Source: Prosapia bicincta (Eukaryota; Arthropoda; Insecta; Hemiptera; Cercopidae). Taken from it: DNA of 64,000 nucleotides. The stretch's first letter is position 1; every line of letters begins with the position of its first letter. A program made the position numbers and the translations under genes. The stretch is from positions 77,629,771-77,693,770 of the forward strand of contig JBAIZL010000001.1 of the NCBI GenBank assembly GCA_036971475.1, in the 5' to 3' direction. Below the pieces are notes generated by a model. It did not search any database. It worked only from the letters and a program-made list of their open reading frames with translations, and had not been told where the DNA came from. This document shows, piece after piece, positions 29,441-40,608 of this stretch.

Positions 29441-30181
29441 CTTACTTGATGACGCGTTTCAAAAGAGTTGTTTCATTGACGAAGCTAACTAGCTACTGGC
29501 GGCGATAGCTCTAGGATACAAGTGTATGATTTTTGGGTGTGTATTAGGCGGGTTGTGCAGTATGTAATGGGAAAGAGTGTAAGATTCAAAATGTGTGTGG
29601 TTGTTTAATGTTTTTGTGTTGTGTGTATTTTGTATACTTAAAATTTTTCTTTATTGGTTAGTTTTTTATTATGGTTTATTATGTGGTTGATATTTAATTT
29701 AGTATGGATGTTTGTGTATGTATATTGGGTATTTTATACATGTGTTGTATAGCTGGGTTTTGGATTTATATTTTATGTCATTGACATGTTCTTTGTATCT
29801 TGAGTAAAAGATCTACCAGTTTTGCCAATGAGAAGGTCGTGCATTTGTTGTATGTTATTTTCTATATACCAGATAGATTGTATTTTTCTGTTTGTTGTTG
29901 AAAAAGTTGCATGTGTCTTTATTTAAAGTGTTTGTTGTTTTGTATGATATTTCACATTTTTTATTTTTGATGGTTGAAGCAATTTTGAGTGTGTGTTTGC
30001 TATGGTAAGTGATGGATATGTATTTATTGTTTTTTTGTGTGGCTGTTTGACAGTGTTGTTTACATTTAATTTTCTTGAGTATGTTACCTATAAGTGTATG
30101 TTTGTAACCATTTGGTTGCTGTAATTGGTAACTCTGTTTAGGCATTGTGATTGATTTCAATACATCTGGAATAAATAGCAA
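29441..30181 (-). pseudogene. Degraded PLE: terminal repeat and endonuclease ORF remnant
   Basis: On the - strand 29855-30181 reads MPKQSYQLQQPNGYKHTLIG, then KCEISYKTTNTLNKDTCNFF and NNKQKNTIYLVYRK, the linker into a PLE endonuclease. The GIY-YIG core beyond is broken by stops but still recognisable in neighbouring frames (LLKIQRTCQ and YKEHV-like pieces near 29780-29850). 29441-29780 is the 3' flank and terminal repeat, with TTTGAAACGCGTCATCAAG as a decayed hammerhead side. Confidence 0.6.
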
Positions 30182-30344
30182 GAATTTAAATGGAAATTAA
30201 ATTACAAAATTGAAATTTTAGTGCACCAAAAAAAAAAAAAATTTATAGGTGTTTGTACAATGCTAAATTCTTTTTGAACTCTTTAGTTGAACTCTTTCTC
30301 GAACTCATTCTATAGCAGAGTTGCTTCTTAACAATAACCAAGTA

Positions 30345-31085
30345 CTATAATTAATTAATACATAACTAAATGAGTACTTAAGAGCTTGGTGACGTGTTTC
30401 GAAACAATAATTTCTTTTACAAAGCTAAGCATCTACTGGAGGCGTTGTACAAGGTATAAAAGGTTGTCGGCATAAGATTTATGAGTGTAGTGGGGTAGGT
30501 TAAGTTGGTTGTTTATCCGTTGTCTGTTGCGTGTTGTTTGTATATTTCATATTTTTCTATAGTTGATAGTTTTTTACTATGGTTTAATATATGAAAAGAA
30601 ATTTTGATGTGGGGTCTAATCGGAGTTAGGGTTTTTTGTTTTCTGTTATGAAATCATTTACTTTCCTATCAATGTCTTGTTGGTGCTTTATTACGATGGA
30701 ATTGGCTTATCTGGTTAAAACAAAATTAGATTATGTTTTTCGTGTTTTTGTATAATAAATTTAAGTACTAACAACTATAGAGAAATGTGTAATATACAAA
30801 CATTATGCAACAGATGCAAGAAATATATTAAATGACCACACACACTTTGAAACCAACAGCATTCTGCATTACATCATAAATAACCAACTTAATCTATCCC
30901 CCCCCTTTACAATCATAAATCTTATGCCAACAACCTTTTACTTTATATACCTTGTGCCAAGCCACCAGTAGAGGCTTAGCTTCATAAAAGAAATGATTGT
31001 TTCGAAATCCCGCGTAATAAGCAAAAAGCTCTTAAGTATCTATGAATTTCTTAGTTATCTATAAATTAATTATAGTTTAATCAGT
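30345..31085. mobile_element. Inverted pair of PLE termini around PLE coding scraps
   Basis: 30345-30500 returns inverted at about 30930-31085 (AGTACTTAAGAGCTTGGTGA against CAAAAAGCTCTTAAGTATC). Between them the - strand at 30560-30720 reads SIVIKHQQDIDRKVNDFI and a LRLDPTSKF block, typical of the region before the RT. The + strand at about 30790-30900 reads ATDARNILNDHTHFETNS, typical of PLE C-termini. It therefore appears to be two fragments facing each other. Nonfunctional. Confidence 0.6.
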
Positions 31086-32796
31086 GAATTGAAGATGATT
31101 ACAAGCAACTTTATTACCAAGCAGATTTCTTCTCATCAATTTCAGTATATTGTCCATGTTTACTCCTATTCTTATAATTTCATTTAAGTATCTAGGTCAT
31201 ATCATAGAACCCTATACTCCACACTAAAACATGCAACAATGTGTTTTATAATTTACCCAAATGTTTTACACAGAGCATTTTAATGTAACTTAATATAAAT
31301 TTTTGTTGTAATTTGCTGTAGCTCATGTTCAATTTTGCATAATAATCTTGGTTTTGGTCTTTTTTGGTATTATGTAGTGTTTGCAGATATTACCATAATT
31401 TACAATAATAACCTCATTTTCTGCTAGCAATGCTATTTCTTTAGTCAGTGATATTTCATTTGACTACCATGACAGAATATATGTTGAATAGTTGACATGT
31501 CAAGTGAGACTATATAGATATATAATAGTCCATATTATAGAAATAGAGCTCAGCAGGGGCTCTAGACGTTGCATAGTCCTATTCGAAACGTTATTGCGGG
31601 GCCCCTAACTAGTATGTGAGGGTAAGGAACACCCCTCAATATCAAAGACCTACTTTAATAAAAATGCTGTTTCAGAATGTAACATAAATTCTCGAAATTA
31701 ATGTAATAATCCCAAACCTGACGCGTTAATGTTAATAAGGGGTATTTATAAATTTCGGTTTGCTATAGCGTAGTTGCAAAGCAAACACTCCTTAAAAACA
31801 AAGTAAAACCAAATGAAAAAAATCGTTTATTTTGGAATTACATTCAATACGTTGCTAGACAGTTCGGCTCATGTTATTGAACTCGGAGGCGGTACTGTTG
31901 GGGAGTTGCCGTTAGAGTTAGTTAGGCCTTTTCTTATAAACGTATATTTAGCTTATATTTTAATGCCATATACCATATTAAAGTCTATTTTATAAAACAT
32001 TATTTTATTTTACTTTTGTTTTTGTGGTTTGACATCGCGATTTGGGCCCGTGCTTATAACCAACACAGTGTCAGAGACGATTTTTCTGCATTATATATCT
32101 CTCAGAAATATCTCCCTTATGCGCCCTGTCGCACAGTAAAAACTGCGCTCTTCCATGCTACCGTGCCGTTCTCTGCCAGCCTGCATCTACTATAAACATT
32201 TCAGAGTACGGCTTCTTCGTCAGCATGTGAAAGTTATTCTTCAATTTTCGATATGATTCACAGTTCTATACATTTTTGTATAATTTATTTTGCAATTATT
32301 TAAGGCGCTACAGTTTCTTATAATATATTAGATACATATGTACAAGCTGTAGTGGAATGAAGATGGAAAATGGTTTTGTTACGTGACACTACTTCCCTCA
32401 ACCGAGGAGATCGCGAACGTCGACCGAGATGACAGAGTCGGGATAGTAGAGATATTTATACTCTACCTTGGAGAGACAAGGTTGTGAAAATTAATTAAAT
32501 GCCCTTCCGAAAGAGACAAAACCTTTTATAGTTTAGTTAAATTGAATTTTGAAGTGCGATAAGCCAATGCTTAGACACGTAGCAGACAATAACTATTAAC
32601 GTAGAATATTTATTGTATTAAATATTACTGTGTTTTACAAACAACATTGTAACTGTTTAATATTTGTGATCGTAACAAAATCCAAATCCTGGGAGAGGTT
32701 TTAAGTCGAAATTCGTCAGCCCGCCGATGATTTTATCATTTTTCAATAACGACAGCCCTGTGTGGTGTAAATTTGGATGCCTGTGTACATAATACA
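31086..32796. other. Gal3ST intron, no recognised feature
   Basis: Mixed AT-rich sequence with a few GC-richer patches (about 31550-31620, 32040-32200, 32390-32460). The open frame at 31813-31995 has no recognisable domain. Confidence 0.5.
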
Positions 32797-32817
32797 CACA
32801 CACACACACACACACAC

Positions 32818-32898
<81 letters not shown>
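32797..32898. repeat. (CA)n, (CATA)n and (TA)n compound microsatellite
   Basis: (CA)n at 32798-32818 changes to CATACATACA and then (TA)n to 32898, where the mariner element begins. Confidence 0.95.
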
Positions 32899-32901
<3 letters not shown>

Positions 32902-32999
32902 GAGGGGTATTCTTAAAGTAAGGGCCGTTTGAAAATAAAATAGAAACAGAAAGAAATTTGCAAAAACTAATTTTATTTTTGGAATCTACATACTTTTAT

Positions 33000-33606
33000 C
33001 TATTTTTCTACATAGTTTCCAAGTTTTTGTAAACACTTATCATATCGCACAACTAAATTTTGGAAACCTTCATAAAAACTTGCCGCCTGCTGTGATAACC
33101 AAGAATTCACGGCCGTTTTCAATTCGTCGTCATCGTCATAACGGTTGCCGCCCAAGTGATGTTTCAGATGACGGAAGAGATGAAAGTCGCTCGGCGCAAG
33201 GTCAGGGCTGTAGGGTGGGTGGTCCAAAACTTCCCAGCCAAAAGAGTCCAATGCAGCTCGGGTCTGAGTGGCAGCGTGAGGCCTTGCATTTTCGTGCAGA
33301 AACAAAATTCCTTTTGTGAGCATACCACGTCTCTTGTTTTGAATCGCTCTGCGCAGCTTCCTCAGAGTTTGGCAGTAGGCTTCATTTATTGTCATTCCTC
33401 GTTCCATAAAGTCGACCAGTAAAACACCATGCCTATCCCAAAACATGGACGCCATGATCTTGCGCTGTGACAAAGTCTGTTTGGCTTTGACCTTTACGGG
33501 AGATTGCGTGTGTCTCCATTCCATGCTTTGTTCTTTCGATCCGGGAGTGAAATGCGAAACCCACGTTTCGTCTCCAGTTACTCAGCATGACTCCAACTCA
33601 GCATGT
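33000..33606 (-). pseudogene. Mariner transposase, catalytic domain fragment
   Basis: On the - strand the frame starts after a stop with VTGDETWVSHFTPGSKEQS, then MEWRHTQSPVKVKAKQTLSQ, RKIMASMFWDRHGVLLVDF, GILFLHENARPHAATQT, HPPYSPDLAPSDFHLFRHLK, and ends LGNYVEK at stop 33000. The first and third acidic residues of the DD34D triad are present (GDETW, APSDFHLF). The second reads HEN instead of the usual HDN, with the 34-residue spacing kept. The domain is cut off from its N-terminal half by an in-frame stop and frame change near 33606-33680. Confidence 0.9.
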
Positions 33607-33765
33607 CGTCACCATTTTCGTCATAACGTGTCAGAAAATTCAAGGAGCTCTCGAGTCTTTTGTGTTTGTCCTCCTCCGTCAGTTTAATTTTTTATGAACA
33701 ATTTTGTAAATCACAGACCTCGAAACTTTCGGAAATTCGTGTGAGAGAGTAGTGATCGTGAAGCG

Positions 33766-34026
33766 TCAGTTGTCACGAATTTTCGCTTCAACTGAAGCCA
33801 GCAAATCGTCTGACATTAGAGATGGACGACCAGATCGCGTTTCGTCATGGACATTGTCGCGGCCATCTTTGAAGTCTCGAACCCACTTACGCACTTTTCC
33901 TTCACACATGGCATTAGCACCGTAAACTTCAGAAATCTGTCTGTGAATTTCTGCAGCAGACATGTTTCTTGCCGACAAAAATCGTAGAACTTCGCAAGGG
34001 GCGGGTGATTCGATAGCCTTGAACAT
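33766..34026 (-). pseudogene. Mariner transposase, N-terminal DNA-binding fragment
   Basis: From ATG at 34026: MFKAIESPAPCEVLRFLSAR, NMSAAEIHRQISEVYGANAM, CEGKVRKWVRDFKDGRDNVH, DETRSGRPSLMSDDLLASVE and a few more codons to the stop. These are the paired helix-turn-helix domains and the GRPS linker of a mariner transposase. The catalytic half continues in a different frame at 33606. Confidence 0.88.
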
Positions 34027-34189
34027 TTTGCAAGCACAGAACACAACACACAGGCTAGCTACACAGCTGTAACTGAGCGTAGTTGTTGTCAAGGCATGTC
34101 GGGACGCGACGCAAGCGCTCGTTGCGGCGTACACGCGAACTATGAGGGAATATAAGCAAACTGCCCTTAGTTTAGAAACACGCTTAGTA

Positions 34190-34487
34190 TATGGTGAAAT
34201 AAAATAATTTTCATAAACAAGAATATACGAGTATTACTTCATTTTATTGTTGATTGAAGCTTTTCGCTAATTTACATTATTAGCATTTTCAAAATTTATA
34301 AATAACTGTCCAGTTATGTGACTAGAGTAAGACAGTCTTACTCTAGTCACATAACTGGACAGTGATTTATAAATTTTGAAAATGCTAATAATGTAAATTA
34401 GCGAAAAACATCAATCAACAATAAAATGAAGTAATAATCGTATATTCTTGTTTATGAAAATTATTTTATTTCACCATACATATTCAA
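34190..34487. repeat. Large near-perfect palindrome, PLE terminal repeats subfamily H
   Basis: The centre is at about 34336 (GTAAGACAGTCTTAC). Arms of about 145 bp match with few differences. Each has a hammerhead-like layout (helix II GCUAAU/AUUAGC, GAAA) but the core is UUGAAAAU, with C3 and G8 lost. It abuts the mariner element on the left and (TA)n on the right (34518-34576). Confidence 0.85.
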
Positions 34488-34514
34488 CAAGAAAAAATAA
34501 TTCATCTAAGTTTT

Positions 34515-34517
<3 letters not shown>

Positions 34518-34576
<59 letters not shown>
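34518..34576. repeat. (TA)n microsatellite
   Basis: A pure TA tract between the subfamily H and G palindromes. Confidence 0.95.
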
Positions 34577-34582
<6 letters not shown>

Positions 34583-34589
34583 ATATTTA

Positions 34590-34848
34590 TATATATATAA
34601 TTAATAAATTACAAATATTTCAAAAACAAAAATACTTTTAATGTATATATTATTCAAACCTTTTCGACGATAAAATAGTACCAGCATCTTCAGGAAAATA
34701 ATTATCTAATGTTAGATAATTATTTTCCTGAAGATGCTGATACTGTTTTATCGGCGAAAAGCTTAGAATAATATATGCAATAAAAGTATTCTTGTTTTTG
34801 AAATATTTGTAATTTATTAACTATATTACAAGAAAACATATCCCCATA

Positions 34849-34853
<5 letters not shown>
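34590..34853. repeat. Palindromic pair of PLE terminal repeats, subfamily G
   Basis: The centre is at about 34711 (ATTATCTAATGTTAGATAAT). Arms resemble the subfamily F block at 876-1240. The right arm holds an intact hammerhead-like motif (34725-34768); the left arm copy has a damaged helix II. (TA)n follows at 34854-34908. Confidence 0.8.
34725..34768 (+). ncRNA. Hammerhead-like ribozyme motif, PLE subfamily G
   Basis: Helix I UUC/GAA; core CUGAAGA (34728-34734) plus U; helix II GCUGAUA/UAUCGGC with loop CUGUUU; GAA (34756-34758); helix III AA-GC-UU; H17 = A34765. Same layout as 1148-1191 with a different loop and H17 base. Confidence 0.6.
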
Positions 34854-34911
<58 letters not shown>

Positions 34912-34996
34912 CTTATTAATTGTTGCTTTAGTTTTTAACGGTGTATGAAGCTCTTGATAATATCAATGTGTTAAAGATGTTACAAAATTCAATTTA

Positions 34997-35077
<81 letters not shown>

Positions 35078-35095
35078 CTGATAGATTAATTATAC

Positions 35096-35178
<83 letters not shown>

Positions 35179-35280
35179 TGGGGCCGTGTATGTGTGGGCC
35201 CGTGCGTATGTGTGTGGGCCCGTGTGTGTGTGTGTGTGAGTGGGGCCGTGTATGTGTGGGCCCGTGCGTGTGTGTGTGTG
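34854..35280. repeat. (TA)n tracts, (GT)n and a GT-rich minisatellite
   Basis: (TA)n at 34854-34908, 34999-35076 and 35098-35129. Then (GT)n at 35129-35176, then two copies of a unit containing GTGGGGCCGTGTATGTGTGG and GGCCCGTGCG to about 35280. Between 34909 and 34998 is plain AT-rich sequence. The long open frame on the - strand is low-complexity translation. Confidence 0.9.
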
Positions 35281-35588
35281 ATGTTCTAGTTGTGTATTGC
35301 GTGTATACATGCTAGATAGAGAGGGTGTTTGTATCTCACCACCTGACAACTATCATATCACGAAAGAGGTAATAGGTAAAGCTGCAACATGTAATTATAT
35401 AAATGTCGGGAATATCTACTAACGTACATAATGGGGAAGGTATGAGAGTTGTTTAACGGACATCCAATAAAAGGGCCCTAACCCAAGGTAAGAGTAGATG
35501 ATGGGACTTCCAAGGCGGATATTTAGCAACAAGGACTGTGTAAATTAAGGTAGCTTTAAAAATATATAATAAAATGTTTATAACAAAC

Positions 35589-35674
35589 CTTTGTGCATGA
35601 TGGTGACAGAAAATGGACAAGGAGAAGAGAATGACGATGGATAGGCCGACCACTGCCACGCGGATCTTTCTCAT
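35589..35674 (-). CDS. Proposed first coding exon of the Gal3ST gene (signal anchor)
   Basis: The first ATG is at 35674. It encodes MRKIRVAVVGLSIVILFSLS then IFCHHHAQ, a short basic cytoplasmic end followed by one hydrophobic span, as in Golgi type II sulfotransferases. The exon ends with two bases (AG) before donor GTTTGT (35588). The catalytic exon at 27545 starts with one base (A), so the split codon becomes AGA (Arg) and the frame continues KIEITKER. The joined protein would be about 378 residues. The link across the 8.0-kb intron is inferred from strand, phase and expected topology, not from transcript evidence. Confidence 0.6.
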
Positions 35675-36459
35675 GTCCAAACACTACTGCCTTTCACATT
35701 GTCTTAGCAAACCCTGAACACAAATTTTCGTATTGAAAGCATTGGTCGAACTTGCGCTGTGATACCTCTGTAATGTGACAACCTGGCCTACAACTGATTT
35801 GTCTATTTGCACCTATAGATAAGCCCGTCTATCTTATCTAATAAACGCGTTCTCTGTAAGTCAGTATTCTGTTGTTATTTCCTAGCCTACAGCTGAGGCT
35901 GGGGACAAATGTCTACACTTCAGATAAAACAGCAATCAATTAACCAGCCTAACATTATTGGAGCAAGTGTACTTAAACAATAGCCATTTCAAAAATTTAT
36001 TACCAATTGTTTTGACTACACATTCTCTATAATCGTTTTTCTCGATTAAAACTGATGTCTGTAGTCTAGATAGGTATATCACCATCCAGATATATTTAAT
36101 TGCATTTAATGAAATTCAACTATGGCTATTGGTAATAATAGTTAGAGCATAGCTTGTGAGATTAAATATTCACAAGTACACAACGTCTCACAATCGTTAT
36201 GGCCCCATTATGCCTAATCTATACTAAACGTGACTTGGTCAAACGTCATTCGAATCCAAACGTTTCATATCACGACTTAACCATGTTACGTGTAGATAAC
36301 TCGGTGATAAGACACCATGACAGCCAAACGAAAGTTGTAAATTGTGAGAAGTTTTATACTAGTGTATAAGTCTTTTGTAAATTTAATGTCATACTATTTA
36401 TTGTTAATGTCACAACAATAATTTACTGGAGGGTGCAAACCAACTAGTTACTGAAATAG
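35675..36459. other. 5' flank of the Gal3ST gene
   Basis: Unique sequence; probably holds the 5'UTR and promoter, but I cannot point to a TATA box or initiator with confidence. Confidence 0.4.
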
Positions 36460-37086
36460 GTTACAGCCACGTCTCGTGATAACCCAGTTAAAAACAGGTC
36501 ACCTCATTCAACGCACTAAACGCTCGGGTTACCTCTCGTGATAAACAAGTTAAAAACACATCACCGAATTCAACGCATTAAGGGTTAGTGTTACTTCTAG
36601 TAATAACACAGTTAAAAACACATCACCACATTCAACGCACTAAACGCTACGGTTACCTCTCGTGATAACTAAGTTAAAACACATCACCACATTCAACGCA
36701 TGTAAGGGTTAGTGTTACCTCTCGTAATAACACAGTTAAAACACATCACCACATTCAACGCACTAAACGCTAGGGTTACCTATCGTGATAACTAAGTTAA
36801 AACACATCATCTCATTCAACGCATGTAAGGGTTAGTGTTACCTCTCGTGATATCACAGTAAAACAACTCATCGCCACATTCAACGCATTAAGGGTTATTG
36901 TTACGTCTCATGATAACACAGTTAAACAAAACATCACCACATTCAACGCACAAAGGATTAGTGCTACCTCTCATGATAACCCAGTTAAACAACACATCAC
37001 CTCATTCAACGCATGAAGGGTTATTGTTACCTTTCGTGATAACCCAGTTATACAAAACATCAACACATTCAACGCACTAAACGTTA

Positions 37087-38061
37087 GGCCGCGGACATAC
37101 AGAAGGCAACTGGTGACGGCAACGCAATGCAAACTTGAGTTGCTTTTTCACAGCATACGGAGTTGCATGAACATATTCATAGAGAAGTGATAGCAACGCG
37201 ACTAGCGAGTGACACAGAAACTAGAGTTGCTCCGGTCACGGCATGCTGTAAACTCGTTGCTCAGTTTCTCAGTTGCCAGCAGTATTTGTTGTGTTGTGTA
37301 TTCGTTTCTCAAGAGTGATGCCGTATTTAAATGATAATAATTTTTATTTGTATTGTTTGTGTTTCTGTTTGTTTGAATAGTGTTTTATTATAGTGGTATA
37401 TTATGTCAGAAAAACAAAATATTGCTGGTTCTGGTCATGATTTGTACATCTTCAAGACGATACGAATGATTACCAGCAATTTGTTCAAAATATATAAAAT
37501 CGGAACTTGAACTATAAAATTTCATTTGTTTAAAAACTCGTTTTTATTTCATTGTAATAAAAAGGTATTTCAAGTTTTTCAGTTATACATAAAAATAAAT
37601 CATTTTTCAGTTATACAAATGAGGAATTAACCTTAGCTGAGTGTTATTTTTAATCTTTCTCCAGCTGAAATTTATTTCTCCATCCTTCTCCCCCATTATT
37701 TTTTGTCTTGATGTTCTAAAATATATGACTTAAAATGTAGTCGTAACTGCTAATGCTCATACGATAATAATTAAAAAATTGGTCTGGGTAATTTCGTGAA
37801 TTTTGCACAGCAATATATTGACTTTGTCTCGTATGAATAACGTTATAGAGGTGTAGGCCTACATTGAATTGTAATTTTTTGTAACGTTTTAGTAGTTTTT
37901 TTCTTAAAATATAGACAAACTTCCTCTGATGACGACATAACTGACAACTAAACTAGCAACTTTATATGAACAATCGTGTAAATCGACTAGCAACTTTTCC
38001 AATAGAAATTCAAGTTTACGTTGCGTTGCGATCACCAGTTGCTTTCTGTATGTCCGCGGCC
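37087..38061. mobile_element. Non-autonomous PIF/Harbinger element inside satellite A
   Basis: The termini are inverted: GGCCGCGGACATACAGAA(G) at left and its complement at right, with further similarity (CAACTGGTGA and GCAACGCAA). They are flanked by TTA at 37084-37086 and 38062-38064, the three-base duplication typical of PIF/Harbinger. The satellite reads AACGTTA before and TTAGTGTTACC after, so removing the insert and one TTA restores a normal monomer. No transposase is recognised in the 975 bp. Confidence 0.88.
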
Positions 38062-40608
38062 TTAGTGTTACCTCTCGTGATAACCCAGTTAAACCACACA
38101 TCACCATATTCAACGCATTAAGGTTAATGTTACCTCTCATGATAGCCCAGTTAAACAACACATCACCAAACTCCGCGCATAAAGGGTTATTGTTACCTCT
38201 CGTGATAACCCAGTTAAACAACACATCACCAAACTCAACGCATTAAGGGTTATTTAACAATAATAATAGAGGTAACCCTCTCGTGATAACCCAGTTTAAC
38301 AAAACATCACCACATTCAACGCACTAATCGTTAGTGTTATCTATCGTGATGACTTAGTTAAATAACACATGTTATACAACGCACTAAAGGTTAGTGTTAC
38401 CTTTCATGATAACTCAGTTAAACAACACATCACCTCATTCAACGCACTAAAGGTTAGTGTTACCTCTTGTGATAACCCACTTAAATAACACATCACCATA
38501 ATTAATGCACTAAACGTTGGTGTCACCTCTCGTGATAACCCAGTTTAACAAAACATTTCCACGATCAACGCACTAATCGTTAGTGTTATCTATCGTGATA
38601 ACCTAGTTAAATAACACATGTTATACAACGCACTAAACGTTAGTGCTACCTCTCGTGATAACCCAGTTTAACAAAACATCACCACATTCAACGCACTAAT
38701 CGTTAGTGTTATCTATCGTGATGACTTAGTTAAATAACACATGTTATACAACGCACTAAACGTTAGTGCTACCTCTCGTGATAACCCACTAACAAAACAT
38801 CACCACATTCAACGCACTAATCGTTAGTGTAATCTATCGTGATAACCTAGTTAAATAACACACGTTATACAACGCACTAAAAGTTAGTGTTACCTTTCAT
38901 GATAACCCAGTTTAACAAAACATCACCACATTCAACGCACTAATCGTTAGTGTTATCTCTCGTGATAACCTAGTTAAATAACACATGTTATACAACGCAC
39001 TAAAGGTTAGTGTTACCTTTCATGATAACTCAGTTAAACAACACATCACCTCATTCAACGCACTAAAGGTGTGTGTTACCTCTCGTGATAACCCCCCTAA
39101 ATAACACATCTCCACGATCAATGCACTAATCGTTAGTGTTATCTATCGTGATAACCTAGTTAAATAACACTTGTTATACAACGCACTAAAGGTTAGTGTT
39201 ACATCTCGTGATAACCCACTTAAATAACACTGCACCACAATTAACGCACTAAACGCTAGTGTTACCTATCGTGATAACCCAGTTTTACAAAACATCACCA
39301 CATTCAACGCACTAATCGTTAGTGTTATCTCTCGTGATAACCTAGTTAAATAACACATGTTATACAACGCACTAAAGGTTAGTGTTACCTTTCATGATAA
39401 CTCAGTTAAACAACACATCACCTCATTCAACGCACTAAAGGTGTGTGTTACCTCTCGTGATAACCCCCCTAAATAACACATCTCCACGATCAATGCACTA
39501 ATCGTTAGTGTTATCTATCGTGATAACCTAGTTAAATAACACTTGTTATACAACGCACTAAAGGTTAGTGTTACATCTCGTGATAACTCACATAAATAAC
39601 ACATCACCACAATAACGCACTAAACGTTAGTGCTACCTCTCGTGATAACCCAGTTTAACAAAACATCACCACATTCTACGCACTAATCGTTAGTGTTATC
39701 TATCGTGATAACCTAGTTAAATAACACTTGTTATACAATGCACTAAAGGTTAGTGTTACCTCTCGTGATAACTCACATAAATAACACATCACCACAATAA
39801 CGCACTAAACGTTAGTGCTACCTCTCGTGATAACCCAGTTTAACAAAACATCACCACATTCTACGCACTAATCGTTAGTGTTATCTATCGTGATAACCTA
39901 GCTAAATAACACATGTTATACAACGCACTAAAGGTTAGTGTTACATCTCGTGATAACTCACAAACGCACTAAACGTTAGTGTTACCTATCGTGATAACCC
40001 AGTTTAACAAAACATCACCACATTCAACGCACTAATCGTTAGTGTTATCTATCGTGATAACCTAGTTAAATAACACATGTTATACAACGCACTAAAGGTT
40101 AGTGTTACCTTTCATGATAACTCAGTTAAATAACACATCACCTCATTCAACGCACTAAACGTTAGTGTTACCTATCGTGATAACCCAGTTTAACAAAACA
40201 TCACCACATTCAACCCCCTAATCGTTAGTGTTATCTATCGTGATAACCTAGTTAAATAACACATGTTATACAACGCACTAAAGGTTAGTGTTACCTCTTG
40301 TGATAACCCACTTAAATAACACATCACCATAATTAATGCACTAAACGTTGGTGTCACCTCTCATGATAACCTAGTTAAACAAAACATCACCACATTCTAC
40401 GCACTAATCGTTAGTGTTATCTATCGTGGTAACTTAGTTAAATAACACATCATGTTATTCAACGCACTAAAAGTTATTTCACCTCTCGTGATAACTCAGT
40501 TAAACAACACATCACCACAATCAACGTACTAAACGTTAGTGTCACCTATCGTGATAACCCAGTTAAACAACACATCACCACAATCAACGTACTAAACGTT
40601 AGTGTTAC

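Larger units (their letters stand above)
32899..34188 (-). mobile_element. Inactive mariner (Tc1/mariner DD34D) element
   Basis: The left end CACGAGGGGTATTCTTAAAG follows TA. The inner terminal sequence AAAGTAAGGGCCGTTTG is matched, imperfectly and inverted, near 34160-34177 (CAAACTGCCCTTAGTTT), so the right end is placed near 34188. Between them are two transposase pieces on the - strand broken by stops and frame changes. It sits in the Gal3ST intron on that gene's coding strand. Confidence 0.85.

Noticed and set aside
29441..31020. Hammerhead candidates in the PLE copies at about 29460, 30390 and 31000
   Set aside because: A GAAAC or GAAAU side and partial pairing remain, but no CUGANGA core is present; treated as decayed copies only.
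33080..33687. Open frames on the + strand over the mariner element
   Set aside because: Antisense shadows of the transposase, which shows clear motifs on the - strand.
35086..35349. 87-codon open frame on the - strand
   Set aside because: Translation of (TA)n, (GT)n and a GT-rich minisatellite; low-complexity sequence with no gene signal.
35675..35680. An upstream start two codons before the chosen Gal3ST start
   Set aside because: The codon there is TTG; the first true ATG is at 35674.
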